Assembly (NCBI RefSeq): GCF_042477335.2
Contig: NC_091251.1
Coordinates: forward strand, 31,512,501-31,576,500
Source: Ovis canadensis
Taxonomy: Eukaryota > Chordata > Mammalia > Artiodactyla > Bovidae
DNA length: 64,000 nt
Direction of reading: 5' to 3'
The translations under genes were made by a program, and so were the position numbers. Below the pieces are notes generated by a model. The model did not search any database, was not told where the DNA came from, and worked only from the letters and a program-made list of their open reading frames with translations. Positions 26,001 to 34,520 of the stretch are shown here, one piece after another; within the stretch, counting starts at the first letter, position 1, and each line of letters opens with the position of its first letter.

Positions 26001-29000
26001 CTGGCCCTCCTTGCAGAAATGTTCCTCCTTGCGTTCTCTGACACTGTTCTCTTCCCATCCTCCTCCAAGCTCTCTAACCTACCTTCAGTGGTTCTTCTTT
26101 CTCTACTTGGCATTTTTTTCTGGGTTAAAGGGTGTTCTGCCCTTGACTTCATTTTCTTCTCATTCTATCTAGCTCTCCTTTGACATTCTCATATTCTACG
26201 CTGGATGCAATTCTCACCTGTACACTGCAATCTATCTTCAACCTGTACCTCTCCTGTAAGTATCAAATCTACATCTCTCTCTATTGAGCAGCTCCACTGA
26301 ATATCCCAAAGCTACCTTTAAATAACATATTTAAAATGCAACTATCTATCTTCATCCCACAAACTTGTTCTTCTTCTTAAATTCTTATTCAAATGAGGGG
26401 AATTACAATTTACCCAGACATCTAGGTTGGAAACCTAAGAGTAATATTCCTCTATTCCTTGCCTCTTATCATATACAACATAACCAAATCAGTCTTCGAG
26501 TCTGACTTTAAACATTGCAAATCTTTTTAGTCTATCTCTTGTCTGTACTCATATCTACAGTCATACTTTGGCTCATCATCTCACGTGTGAACTTCTACGA
26601 ATGCCTCTTACTAAAACAGTTCTGGTCTCTTGTCACACTCCTTCTATCTATGCTGCACAATGCTACCAGAATGGTTTTTTAATAATTAAACCTGCCCATA
26701 TCCTTTCTTTGCCTAAAACCTTTCAAAGCTCCCACTGCCTACAAAATAAAAGCAGAAGATCCTTTCTGATTTTACAATTCCTACATATGTTGCCTCATGT
26801 GACTGCCCCCGCAAATGTTATTTATTCTCAGAGTCTGTCTACATGGACAATCCTTATCCATCCCTAAAAACCGTTAATCATCTCCCTTTCATATTTCATT
26901 CATGTAACTGCCACCAGACTGACTTACACCTTTCTCTGTGTTCTTTCTAAACTTTACATTTTCACTTGTATTAGAACAAGTATACACTGGACTATATTTA
27001 GAACTTGATTGAGTTCACTTCTCTTTATATACCAAATACTTATTTAGCAAAGTGCTCAGTACATTTAGTAAACTAAAACTGTCCAAAATCCTAGGGCTCT
27101 ACTCTGAGGAAGTGTGATGAGCATAACTCTAATTCCAGGGTTATGTTTTCCTTTAAATGCTAAGTAAATGCTAGTAATGCTCTCACCTCCAGGAAGCCTC
27201 AAGGGCACATACCCCAGAAACACAAGCTCCCCCACCTAACCATAAACTGGACTCCCCATATTAATTTTAGTCTTTCTTGGGCACATGTCAGAAAGACACT
27301 TTTGGAAAGAAACATTCAAGAGTCTGCCTGTCCTATCTCTCTTTCCCTCAAACATTCATAACCAGAAAGATCAAAGTTCTTACTTTTTCAACTGAAGACC
27401 CAGCCCAAATCCTTCTTTATTTGATGGCTGGAAAACCTCAATTGACGGTTCTGCAAAGAGAAGAAAAAGCTCCTACTACATATACATGTCTATCCTCCTG
27501 GGAGTCCAAAGCCCTAGTTCAGTGGATTAGCTTCCTCAGATTTCAAGAGTACTCTAAACAATAATGGTGGAAAATGAAAACCTCTGAGGCAGAAGGTAGA
27601 TTCTGGGAACTGTCTGACCAATCTCAAACATCCTCAACTTCTATAAGGAAGCTGAGGAGATGGGGAAGAATAAGTAATATTGAGGAACCAGAGAAAACAT
27701 GCTCATTAACCAAGAAAGTCTTTAAGGCATGACTATTAGGTGATAGGGAATGACGATAACAATGAGAGAAGACTGAAAATCTCCTACCAATGGCCTTCAG
27801 ATTACACCAGAAGGCTTTGTTCCTAGTTTTTCTCTATCTCAGTTAACTTAGAACATTGTATTAGACTAGTCAGAGCACGCAGATGCACAAAGTCACTGCC
27901 TTTACCCGGTCCATCAAGGTACTGGGAGAGAGAAAACCGCAGCCTCAACACAATAGGTTCTGTCCGGAGGACCTTCCAGGCTGTAGAAACTTCCTCCTAC
28001 AAGGGTAAGGGGAATGGTTTCTAGTTCAGCATCAGAGAGAAATGGACTTTGAAGTTTTCGCTACATGACACACACATGCATGCAGTACTATCTGCTGATG
28101 GTCTAGAGATAGGCACAAAGTATACGTGCTTCAAATATAGCACTTGGGAACAAGACTCCAGGCCTATGTGGCAAAACCCACAAGCTCAACTAGACCTGCT
28201 GTTGGCAGGTACTGGCATCACTTACATCCAGGAAGCTGATGTTGATGTGGAGGTCAATGTCCACGTCATCGATAGTTCCATATTCTCTATAGAGATACAG
28301 GTGATCACATGTGAGACTCATTAAGGGAGAAAGAAGGGAACAGAAATTGAAGTGGAAAGAGAAGTGAGCCTGGGGATAAGGGAGAGGGAAGGGTGGGAGG
28401 AGGCTCTGTACTTAGCTACAACCACTTTTACAATCAGAGCCTTTGCCAGGCCACAAGCCCTTCTTACCCCAAGGTGAAACTTCAGGCTAGAGGATCTAGG
28501 ATAAGAGGGAACTTCTAAGAAAAGTGGTTATACTTTCCTCATTGCTCCTGTCAGCCTACCTTAAATATTCTGAGCAACTCTCACCATCATTAGGCTCAAC
28601 ACTTATGAAAGTCCACAGACCCCAGCATCACACCATAAAGAAAAAACCTCTACTCTTTTAGCAAGTCACAAAGAAGTGGCTGAGCCTCCTGCCATCCCTG
28701 AAGTAGAGCCTCACCTGATGGATACAGAGTTCTCACTGTAGATTTCCTTCACAGCTTCAATGTCTGCATCTAGCTGTGGGTGCCGATATAGGTCAGCTGC
28801 ACAGCTTCCCTGAGTCAGCAGCAAAGATGGAGGGAGGAAGAGAAAGAGGAAAATGGAATATGAAGAAATATCAGGAACAGGGAAATCAAACTATAGCAAC
28901 ACATGCAAGCAAAAGCTGCTTTATGAAAGAGTTCTTGGTGGTGGCCCTAGCTGGGGATTTCACTGAGAGACAAGTCACCCCCATCAGCACTCTAGGAGGT

Positions 29001-30519
29001 TTCAGTCGACTAACTGCAGGTTCTGCTTAAGGAGTTCGCATCCTTAAGACTCAGCTTCTCTCAACCTTGACCAGGACTCTTTAGGTATCCCTCCTATGAG
29101 AACTCAGAACAGGCTGAAGAGTTCAGAATTTAACTCCGATTGCTTCTGTGTGCAGCGTCCAACATTTCTGCTTAGGATCATGCCCTGGGCAGTGACAGCA
29201 CTGAACAAACACTGGTAGAAGAGTCTTAAAAAATTTGACCCTAATGAATGAAATGACCCCTGCTGGCTAGTGAGGGAACAGTCAGAAAATTGTTTCCAAC
29301 TAAGAATGGCACCCCACTCTAGTACTCCTGCCTGGAAAATCCCATGGGTGGAGGAGCCTAGTAGGCTACAGTCTGTGGGGTCACTGAGGATCGGACACGA
29401 CTGAGTGACTTCACTTTCACTTTTCACTTTCATGCATTGGAGAAGGAAATGGCAACCCACACCAGTACTCCTGCCTGGAGAATCCCAAGGACAGGGGAGC
29501 CTGGTGGGCTGCCGTCTGTGGGGTCACACAAAGTCGGACACAACTGAAGTGACTTAGCAGTAGCAAGAACCTATGGCTAAACTCCATGCACAGAGGGTGT
29601 AGTTTATACTGGAAAAGATGAGTTCCAGGCAAGAGCAAAAATATGAGATTAGCTCTGACCAGATATTCCTCAGATCACACTGACACTATATCTTCACCTC
29701 TGCTCCAAAATAATCTCTTCCACTCCTGAGGTATCCAGAAGAAAGTATACATTTAGACCATCCAACATGGGTTTTGGGGCTGTAATCTCACCTGAACTCC
29801 ATAGAGAAATTCCTCTGATTCATTGTCTCCCTCCGAATCATCATCATTCCAGAACTGGCCTTTGATGTCCTGATGATGAAACAAGAAATAAGGGTGCCTG
29901 GTATCTCATGGAACAGAGTGGGGTTAAGATAAGATAGGAAACAGATTTTCACAAATGAGAGGTCCCTTGGGATAGAATAACTGAGGCCCCAGTCCCTTTG
30001 CTGCCTTCCCCTGACCCTTTGGGGACATCTCAGTCTTTTCCTGAATCCGGTCATATCCATGGTCTAGCACTGACTTGCTGGCACAGAGGAAAACAATAGG
30101 GAATTTTAGCCTTCTTAGGTATCGGGTATGATGACTGAAGCTCTAGTAGCCAGTGGTGGAGGTATGCAGAACACTTCAATGTCAAGGTTGATTCTCAAGC
30201 ATATCTAAGTTCTAGTACAAGCTGGCCTCTTCTGGATCATTACCCAAGGCAGCTCTGAAGCTGCTAGTGAGACACCTCGCTCTTTCGTCTCCTAACTCCC
30301 TTTCTATCCCTTCAAGTATTTAACTCTCACCTTCCTTCCCAAGAAAACTCCCTATACACACACCAAGTAATACTGTTTCCATGCCCCATCTCCTTCCTTT
30401 AACTTCAAGTAGCCACCCTATCTTCCAAAAGGGAGCAGAGGGGGAAGGTGAGGTCTGCAATTTGTTTCATCTACCCGCTGGACAATCAGTTAGAAAGGTG
30501 GGCAGTGAATTCTCACCAT
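7966..30519 (-). CDS. PARP6: PARP6, protein mono-ADP-ribosyltransferase (whole coding region, 22 segments)
   Basis: Coding segments joined on the minus strand: 30519-30517, 29869-29792, 28809-28715, 28286-28226, 27996-27906, 27450-27384, 24944-24795, 23864-23654, 23093-23040, 21501-21406, 21101-21009, 20116-19991, 18720-18655, 17705-17638, 16357-16309, 16060-15948, 15238-15166, 14462-14393, 9190-9111, 8722-8659, 8487-8403, 8068-7966. All junctions keep frame and give 631 codons, close to the about 630 of human PARP6. The N-terminal half has no named enzyme domain but has a Cys-rich patch (CVVC and CTRELC, residues about 286-310). The C-terminal third is the PARP catalytic fold: NAD-binding HGS (His474), YGKGIYLS (Tyr509), and no Glu at the third triad position. 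The family is reported to transfer single ADP-ribose units (H-Y-Y class) and to act in neuronal development. No frameshift or premature stop is seen. Confidence 0.93.
8403..8487 (-). CDS. PARP6: PARP6 coding exon (residues 570-598)
   Basis: Acceptor CCCAG, then codons for ITSKDLQKHGNIWVC and ending CTRFFF plus GT of a split Val, then donor GTAAGT. It belongs to the C-terminal half of the catalytic domain. Confidence 0.93.
8659..8722 (-). CDS. PARP6: PARP6 coding exon (residues 549-570)
   Basis: Acceptor CTTCTAG, codons for TRSIQSRFLQSRNLN then CIALCE plus one base, donor GTAGGT. It is joined in phase to both neighbours. Confidence 0.92.
9111..9190 (-). CDS. PARP6: PARP6 coding exon (residues 522-548)
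   Basis: Acceptor GTGACAG, GA completing Gly522, then MGKGQHRMPSKDELV and ending NTIPQ, donor GTATTA. It lies in the catalytic domain downstream of the active-site Tyr. A 5.2-kb intron separates it from the preceding exon. Confidence 0.92.
9215..9830 (+). repeat. L2-like LINE remnant
   Basis: Starts with GTGCCTACTATGTGCCAGGC and CAGCAGTGAATAAAGC, the typical L2 3'-end wording. The following AGGCCTTGTAGGCCATG stretch resembles older L2/MIR-type sequence but is too diverged to bound exactly. Confidence 0.55.
11239..11398. repeat. 82-bp tandem duplication
   Basis: A unit starting TCACATATCCATGGGGCCCT occurs twice head to tail with a period of 82 bases (ACATATCC at 11241 and 11323). The copies differ at about two or three positions near their ends, so the duplication is recent. 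It lies within a PARP6 intron and codes for nothing obvious. Confidence 0.9.
12105..13625 (-). repeat. L1 LINE fragment, antisense, split by a SINE
   Basis: Plus-strand wording such as CCAAAGTGGTTGTACCAATT and, further right, TTGTTAGTTCTTTTAAAAAA is the reverse complement of an old L1 3' region and ORF2. The CHR-2 SINE at 13200-13315 inserted into it. Its reading frames are broken. Confidence 0.7.
13200..13315 (+). repeat. CHR-2-type SINE inside L1
   Basis: TCAGTGGTTAAGACTCTGGG, GATCCCTGGTCAGGGAACTA and TGTGGTGCAGCCAAAAAAAT mark a CHR-2 SINE. It interrupts the antisense L1 and is therefore younger than it. Confidence 0.8.
14393..14462 (-). CDS. PARP6: PARP6 coding exon with active-site Tyr (residues 499-522)
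   Basis: Acceptor CCTGCAAG, then LHGAAYGKGIYLS and ISFGYS plus one base of Gly, donor GTAAGA. GKGIYLS carries the conserved second residue of the PARP triad (Tyr509), which stacks on the nicotinamide ring in the family. Confidence 0.94.
15166..15238 (-). CDS. PARP6: PARP6 coding exon (residues 474-498)
   Basis: Acceptor CCTTACAG; one T completes His474, giving HGSHIENWHSILRNG and ending SYTKLQ; donor GTGAGG. HGS with its His is the start of the NAD-binding site (first residue of the triad). Confidence 0.94.
15948..16060 (-). CDS. PARP6: PARP6 coding exon (residues 437-474)
   Basis: Acceptor TGGGCAG, then QLKFMHTSHQFLLL and ending LYGSTFAF plus CA of His474, donor GTGAGG. The catalytic His codon is split across this intron. 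A tandem CAG at the acceptor (CAGCAG) could allow a one-codon shift (loss of Gln437). Confidence 0.93.
16309..16357 (-). CDS. PARP6: PARP6 coding exon, 49 nt (residues 420-436)
   Basis: Short exon: acceptor ATCCTAG, G completing Trp420, then IISSNRSHIVKLPLSR, donor GTAAGT. Its length is not a multiple of three, so skipping it would shift the frame. Confidence 0.93.
17638..17705 (-). CDS. PARP6: PARP6 coding exon (residues 398-420)
   Basis: Acceptor CTTACAG, then GSYLEIKKQMDKLDP and ending HPLLQ plus TG of Trp, donor GTATGA. Confidence 0.93.
18655..18720 (-). CDS. PARP6: PARP6 coding exon (residues 376-397)
   Basis: Acceptor CCCCACAG, KKNYERLQKALDSVM then SIREMTQ, donor GTATTC. It is 66 nt in phase 0 on both sides, so it could be skipped without a frameshift. 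Confidence 0.93.
18850..19060 (+). repeat. MIR-like SINE
   Basis: CAGTTCTTTCACCAGCTGAG, AGTTCCTTAATCCCTCAG and the GTGCCTGACACACAG end match the MIR layout. It is old, with approximate ends. Confidence 0.55.
19330..19560 (+). repeat. Old interspersed repeat, family uncertain
   Basis: CTCAGCCTTCATAATCACAG, then TATATATCTCCTATTGTTCT and TTTCTCTGGAGAACACTAA are a known motif string of an old mammalian LTR or DNA-transposon family. I cannot name the subfamily with certainty. Confidence 0.4.
19580..19745 (-). repeat. MIR-like SINE, antisense
   Basis: TTTTTACAGATAAAGAAATT, GAGGTTCAGAAAGGTTAAGT and CTAGGGAGCAGCAGAACC are the reverse orientation of the MIR core. Confidence 0.6.
19991..20116 (-). 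CDS. PARP6: PARP6 coding exon (residues 334-375)
   Basis: Acceptor CTCCTAAG, then VVDLLVAMCRAALESP and ending KTLAFNPK, donor GTATAG. It is 126 nt in phase 0 at both ends. Confidence 0.93.
20245..20745. repeat. L1-derived 3' sequence, A/T-rich
   Basis: Begins with a diverged L1 3' end (AAAATCACTTTGCTGTGTAG, CAACTATATTTCAATAAATT) and continues as A/T-rich old LINE sequence up to the SINE at 20748. The boundary between the two pieces is not clear. Confidence 0.45.
20748..20880 (+). repeat. CHR-2-type SINE
   Basis: GGGAATTCCCCAGCAGTCCA, GATCCCTGGTCGGGAACTA and CATGTGGTGCGGCCAAAACT identify the SINE, with an A-rich tail. Confidence 0.8.
21009..21101 (-). CDS. PARP6: PARP6 coding exon (residues 303-333)
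   Basis: Acceptor TCCATTCAG, then PAVCTRELCVFSFYT and ending VATGAE, donor GTATGG. CTRELC supplies the second half of the Cys cluster begun in the preceding exon. It is 93 nt, phase 0 on both sides. Confidence 0.93.
21406..21501 (-). CDS. PARP6: PARP6 coding exon (residues 271-302)
   Basis: Acceptor CTCCCCAG, then IMKYAEQRIPTLNEY, CVVCDEQHVFQNGS and MLK, donor GTATAC. CVVC looks like a zinc-knuckle half; metal binding is inference. Confidence 0.93.
21700..21895 (+). repeat. MIR-like SINE
   Basis: ACTTGGGGCAAGTTAACTTG followed by TTTCATTTACAAAATGGACA matches the MIR core. It is diverged. Confidence 0.55.
22235..22690 (+). repeat. L2-like LINE remnant
   Basis: GTTGAATGCCTACTACGTCC and CTATAGTCCAACAGGGGAGA follow the L2 3'-end pattern. 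It is weakly conserved and the right end is uncertain. Confidence 0.4.
23040..23093 (-). CDS. PARP6: PARP6 coding exon, 54 nt (residues 253-270)
   Basis: Acceptor CTCATCAG, then VSGHCKNIPTLEYGF and LVQ, donor GTAATC. It is in phase 0 and follows either donor of the exon at 23654-23864 without frame change. Confidence 0.93.
23654..23864 (-). CDS. PARP6: PARP6 coding exon with two nested donors (residues 182-252)
   Basis: Acceptor CTGTTCAG, G completing Lys182, then SPSFPIIQDSMLKGK through VFGYPPSPQ. Two donors then keep frame. A GC donor (CAG|GCAGGT) ends the exon at 23714. A GT donor (TTTG|GTACAT) ends it at 23654 and adds 20 codons (AGLLCPQHVG..TSPL). My memory of the canonical human protein contains the 20 residues, so the longer exon is annotated; total length then is 631 codons against 611 for the short form. 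Confidence 0.85.
23928..24045 (+). repeat. CHR-2-type SINE
   Basis: TCCTCCCTGGTGGTCCAGCA, AATCCCTGGTCAGGGAATTA and an A-rich tail identify it. It inserted within 70 bases of a PARP6 acceptor. Confidence 0.8.
24795..24944 (-). CDS. PARP6: PARP6 coding exon (residues 132-182)
   Basis: Acceptor CTTTAG, A completing Lys132, then ILGMFTSQQWKHLSND and ending SIFSPIP plus AA, donor GTAAGT. It is a basic, helical N-terminal segment. Confidence 0.93.
25400..27060 (+). repeat. Long L2-derived stretch in a PARP6 intron
   Basis: About 1.6 kb of C/T-rich sequence with L2-type phrases (CTGCCCATATCCTTTCTTTG, ACCTTTCAAAGCTCCCACTG, TATTTCATTCATGTAACTG). Frames are broken; no exon is expected here because the flanking PARP6 exons join in phase. 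Confidence 0.5.
27384..27450 (-). CDS. PARP6: PARP6 coding exon (residues 110-132)
   Basis: Acceptor CTTTGCAG, AA completing Glu110, then PSIEVFQPSNKEGFG and ending LQLK plus AA, donor GTAAGA. Confidence 0.93.
27906..27996 (-). CDS. PARP6: PARP6 coding exon (residues 80-110)
   Basis: Acceptor CTTGTAG, EEVSTAWKVLRTEPIV then ending SQYLDGP plus G, donor GTAAAG. Confidence 0.93.
28226..28286 (-). CDS. PARP6: PARP6 coding exon (residues 59-79)
   Basis: Acceptor CTCTATAG, A completing Arg59, then EYGTIDDVDIDLHINI and SFLD, donor GTAAGT. Confidence 0.93.
28715..28809 (-). CDS. PARP6: PARP6 coding exon (residues 28-59)
   Basis: Acceptor TGACTCAG, then GSCAADLYRHPQLDAD and ending ENSVSI plus AG, donor GTGAGG. 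Confidence 0.93.
29307..29569 (+). repeat. Two abutting Bov-tA SINE bodies
   Basis: Two partial copies in the same direction, 29307-29421 and 29432-29569. Each reads ACTCCTGCCTGGA..AATCCCA, GGGGTCAC and CGGACAC. The second ends GACTTAGCAGTAGCA. They sit between PARP6 coding exons. Confidence 0.85.
29792..29869 (-). CDS. PARP6: PARP6 coding exon (residues 2-27)
   Basis: Acceptor TCATCAG, then DIKGQFWNDDDSEGDN and ending FLYGVQ, donor GTGAGA. It encodes the acidic N-terminus; the Met codon is alone at the end of the preceding exon. Confidence 0.93.
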
Positions 30520-30716
30520 TGGGTCAGTGGGTAACACACACTCCTAGGTCAGTGCTAGGCAGCACCCCTCCATACCACCAGTTGAACCCAGGCCAACGAG
30601 ATGGGCATTTAGGAGGCCAAAAGAGGAGACAAGGGTTGGGTGGCGATTTCAGGGGCTGACTGGAGATCAGCTGAGGAAGGCAGGATCTGCTGTTGTGGTG
30701 CTAACAAGTCACTGTC
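30517..30716 (-). CDS. PARP6: PARP6 5' UTR exon ending exactly with the start codon
   Basis: Acceptor TTTCTGCAG at the right, donor GTGAGA at the left. The exon is 200 nt and its last three bases (30519-30517) are ATG, which joins in phase to DIKGQF in the next exon and reproduces the PARP6 N-terminus MDIKGQF. The context is CCCAATG with G at +4 after splicing; the -3 base is C, so it is not an optimal Kozak site. Only these three bases are coding. The rest is leader and contains two uORFs. Confidence 0.8.
30544..30573 (-). other. PARP6: Upstream ORF 2 in PARP6 leader
   Basis: ATG at 30573-30571 with G at +4, nine codons (MEGCCLALT) and TAG at 30546-30544, 25 bases before the main ATG. It could lower translation of the main frame or allow reinitiation; this is inference. 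Confidence 0.6.
30555..30608 (-). other. PARP6: Upstream ORF 1 in PARP6 leader
   Basis: ATG at 30608-30606, then 16 more codons and TAG at 30557-30555. The peptide is 17 residues (MPISLAWVQL and so on). It ends before the main start and overlaps uORF 2 in another frame. Confidence 0.6.
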
Positions 30717-31464
30717 CTGCAGAAAGTAGATAACAATAGATCTCATCGGCACTTAACAGCTGGGTGGCATGTACAAAAGCACACGTTTACAGGTACACTT
30801 TTATTATACGTATGTATAGACACCGATACATAGAAACATACTTGCATGCATGTAGACACACTTGCAAACACAGTTCTTTAAAGAGAATGAACCATGAAAG
30901 TACTACATGAACATGAGACACTACTGCCCTCCAGCTGGAGAGCTGTGACTGAAGCAAGTCCCTGCTCTAGCAAAACACTGTATCAACTCCTGAAGCCAAA
31001 ATGATGATGCCAGGACCAGATGCTATGCTATGCAGTCAAGTCAGTTCATTTTAGAATATTCTTCATAGAGTCAACCACCATCAGAAGCAAACACTTTTTA
31101 AAAAATCTTTATCCCCAGTTATTTCTCCAAATTGAGTGTTTATCTCGTATTTAAAACCAGTATCCTTAGGAGCCTTTCTATAACAATCATAGCTAAGTTG
31201 AAAAGTCTCAACAACTCTGACCATTTTCTGGTAGACAGTCTGAGTTGTCACAGCCAAAATAATGCCCTGGACTCCTCTTGGAACCTACTCCCCCCAAAAT
31301 GTAATAACAATCTGAAGAAATGCTCAGAAAAACACTGACTTCTAAGCCCTTGTGCAAAATTAAAAACCACTGCTTCTTGGCTTTTTATTTATCAGTTTCA
31401 TCCACTCCAACTTTAAACAGAGGTGTTCTTGATCTTTAACATGGTTCCCTTGCATCTTAAGTAT

Positions 31465-31625
31465 CTGGATAAGTGGTTCTCAAGTAAGGTCTGTGAACTG
31501 GCAGCATCAATATGACCTGGGAACTTGTTTAAAACGTAAATTCTAAGATACCCTATGGAGACCTACTGAATTAGAAACTCCAAAGATACAGCAATCTGTT
31601 TCAACAACTCCTCCAAGTTATGCTG
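31465..31625 (+). repeat. MER5A-like DNA transposon remnant
   Basis: AGTGGTTCTCAAGTAAGGTC, TGACCTGGGAACTTGTTTAA and GACCTACTGAATTAGAAACT match the hAT-Charlie MITE MER5A. Confidence 0.65.
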
Positions 31626-32104
31626 AGAACCACCATTCTAAATCCTTGTGTGTTCCAAGGGCCTGTGGTCTGTTCCTCAGATACCAACATAAACCTGTAA
31701 CTAACCCAGTATGGTGACATAAAGCACAATGCCAGGGAAAAGATCATAGCAGTCCTTAAGCTGGCAGGGCTGTCTGACCCATCAAAAACAATATGCAAAA
31801 GGAAACTGCAACTAAAGTTCTTAGAGACGAAATGGCCTGATATCTGGGACTTGCTTTAAAATACAACTCAAGCACAAAAGGCAGAAGGGGCATCAAGGTG
31901 GGGAATAGGTGAAAAACACATGGCAAAGTGATGATTACTGATGAAGCTAAGTGATGAGTACATAAGCATTTCTTATACTCTCTACTTTTGTGTATAGCTG
32001 GAGATTTTCATTAAAAAAAAAAAAAAAATCAGAGACTACCCTTGGAAGGGCTCTCCCTAAAAAGTTAACTCTAAACAAGAACAGGAAGATTATCACTAAG
32101 AAGT

Positions 32105-32490
32105 CATAAATGCCTCTTTGCTGTTCTTCAAACATCAAGCATATTCCCACCTTGGAGCCTTTGTCCCTGCTGGTCACCCTTCTTGGGATGCTACTCACCC
32201 AGATACCCACATGGCTCACTCCTTTACTCTTTCAGATCTCTGCTTGAAGGTCACCTTGACTATCCCATATAAAACAGCAAAACCCAACACACAATATAGT
32301 AGCACTCTCCATCCCCCTTCCTTGCTTTAATTTTTTTCACAGCACTTCCCACACTCTGATGTACAAAATGTTTGTTTGTTGTATTTATCTCCCACCAGAA
32401 AGTAAGCTCTATGGCGGCAGAGGCTCTGACTCTTTTCATTGTCTATATTGTCAGTCCCTCAACACATATTTACTGAATGAATGAACTGTC
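32105..32490 (+). repeat. L2 3'-end fragment
   Basis: GATCTCTGCTTGAAGGTCAC, CACAGCACTTCCCACACTCT and GAAAGTAAGCTCTATGGCGG then ACATATTTACTGAATGAATG follow the L2 3' region. Confidence 0.7.
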
Positions 32491-33599
32491 TGCTGGAGAC
32501 CTAAGCCAAACGGGAGATACATACAAGAACTTAAACACAACTACACAGACAAAAGTCACACAAAAATTATTTTAAAGAGCAAGACTCCATTCACCTTCAA
32601 CAGTAGCTGAGAACCAGAACATGAAGATCTGGGGGCTGGGTTTGTGAGATTTGAAAATAAACAGTCAGGTGCTGATCTGGATGATCACAGAGAAATAAAG
32701 AGGGAGGCACTAATGTCCAGCCTGGGGCGTCTTGGGCTGGGTGGTAGGATGATGGCAGCGTGGGCCAGAAGTACCAACTTTCACAAGCTCTCTGTCACTG
32801 TAGAAGAAAACTTAGTCTCTCTCCAAGGGTTGTTGCTGCTTGGTTTCTGCTGTTATCATAAGGAGAAAAAGATAATTCAGAGGGTATTTTTCCTGTCCAG
32901 GGAAAAAAATAATTCAGAGACTACCATCTTTTTCAACCCAGGCTGCTTCAGTGAAAGGGACTCCCACTTTCAAAGCTCATTCCTCTGAGAGATGGAGAAA
33001 AGGTTTAAATGATGAAGAGTGGCAAATGGGGAATAGTGGGAAGTTATCTAATTCACAGAATTACATTTTAAACAGGAATAAGCTGGAAAGATAGTCTTTT
33101 TCAAAGCTTTCACGTTACATATGAAAAAAAAAAAGTCAGGGGTAGAGAGGTCAAGCAACTTGCTTAGGTTCAGGCAAGTGGAACTGGGACTTAAGCACAT
33201 TTGACAGGTTCCACTCACATCCACTCTTCCTGTGATGTGGTCACAAGCAATAAAGGGAGCTGCTAAGGAATTAAGCAAGAACGACCTATCTAACTTATCT
33301 AAATGAGGTAAAGAAGGGAACCTTTCAAGAAAACCCAGGCCAAATATAGACTGTGTGAAGAGTGCCCAGAGAAGGGTGTCTGTCGGTCAGTACTTCGGAC
33401 GACAGCAGAAAACACGGAATTGGCACGGCAACTGGCCATATGTAATTAAGCCTTAAGTCCGAATCACAGAAGTCGTGGCCGACGTCCACGGGCGCTTCTC
33501 AGTGTGACAACTTTATACCCAGTCAAAGAAGCCTCCGACCTCAACGCTTAAACTCTGGATTAGGCTCCCACCTTCGTGGTCCTGGGCAAGGAGGTCACT

Positions 33600-34520
33600 C
33601 CGCTCTAGAGCAAGTGCTCCACCCGGGAAGCCTAGGCCACGGAACAAAGAGCGCGGCGGCGAACTCACGGACCTAACGCTTTCCCGGGCACGCGGTGGAG
33701 GGACGGGCCGGGGTGAGCCCCCGGACACTGGCTGCCGCCCGCGCTTCCAGAACAGGCCGTGAGGCCTCCCTTGGGGGTAGCTGTTGGACCTCTTCTCCGT
33801 ATTCCTCTGGAGACCCCCGACACCTGCCTCCCGGGAAAGCAGCTTTGTGCCCGATCTGTGTCGCTAGCCACCCGGCCTTGGGCGAAGCCTGTCAAGCCCA
33901 GGAGGGCCCCTCAGAGCCACCCGGTCCAAGCCCTTCACTTCATCCGCCCCGGCCGAGGAGAGGCGGGCCCCGCACCCTTTCCGCGGCCCGCCCGCCCCGC
34001 CCGGTCCCGCCGGCAGCCGCCCCACAGGCCGGCCTCGCGAGTACTCACGGCGACCCCGGGCCGCGCGCGGCCGCCGCCGAGGGGACGAGCGGCCCGGGAC
34101 GCCCCGCGGGGGCGGAGCTGCAGGCCAAGGGGCGGGGGCCGGGCCGGGCGGGCGAGGTCGCGCGCCCCAACGCCTCGTCGTTCCGTCACGGCGGCGCTGA
34201 GCCACTTTGCGCACGCTCGCGCGGCGGCACCGCGGCCACGTGGCCCGCTCGGAACCAACTGCCAAGCGGCCTACTCTGGGCGCGCCCCCGCCCCCGACTC
34301 CAAGCTTGGGAAACCTGCTCAATGGCCGCTGGTTGGGAGGGGGTGCGGCGCGGTGATGGCGCCTGCGCCGTGGGTCGAGCAGAAACAAGAGGCGCCCCAC
34401 GGGTCCGCGGAGGGTCCTCTATAAACAAGACTTTGCGTGTTTGGCGCCTCCTGTGGTTGGGAGGGCGGAGGAGGGAACGCAATCCCGGCTCTTCTTGGAG
34501 CCAGCGCCGCGGATACAGAT
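33600..34520 (-). promoter_or_regulatory. PARP6: PARP6 CpG-island promoter with two candidate first exons
   Basis: Dense CpGs, with GC boxes and no TATA box on the minus strand. Two good minus-strand donors lie within the island: TCC|GTGAGT, exon ending at 33669, and CGCC|GTGAGT, exon ending at 34049. Either could splice to the acceptor at 30716. A 12-bp palindrome with an E-box (GGCCACGTGGCC, 34234-34245) sits upstream of both. The plus strand has a TATAAA at 34420-34425 pointing away from PARP6. Transcription starts are not readable from sequence. The long open frames on both strands are compositional. Confidence 0.7.

Larger units (their letters stand above)
30717..33668 (-). other. PARP6: PARP6 intron in the 5' UTR
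   Basis: Between the leader exon and the nearer candidate first-exon donor (33663-33668). It holds MER5A and L2 remnants and a poly-A run near 32012. No further exon was recognised, but a small untranslated exon could not be excluded. Confidence 0.55.
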
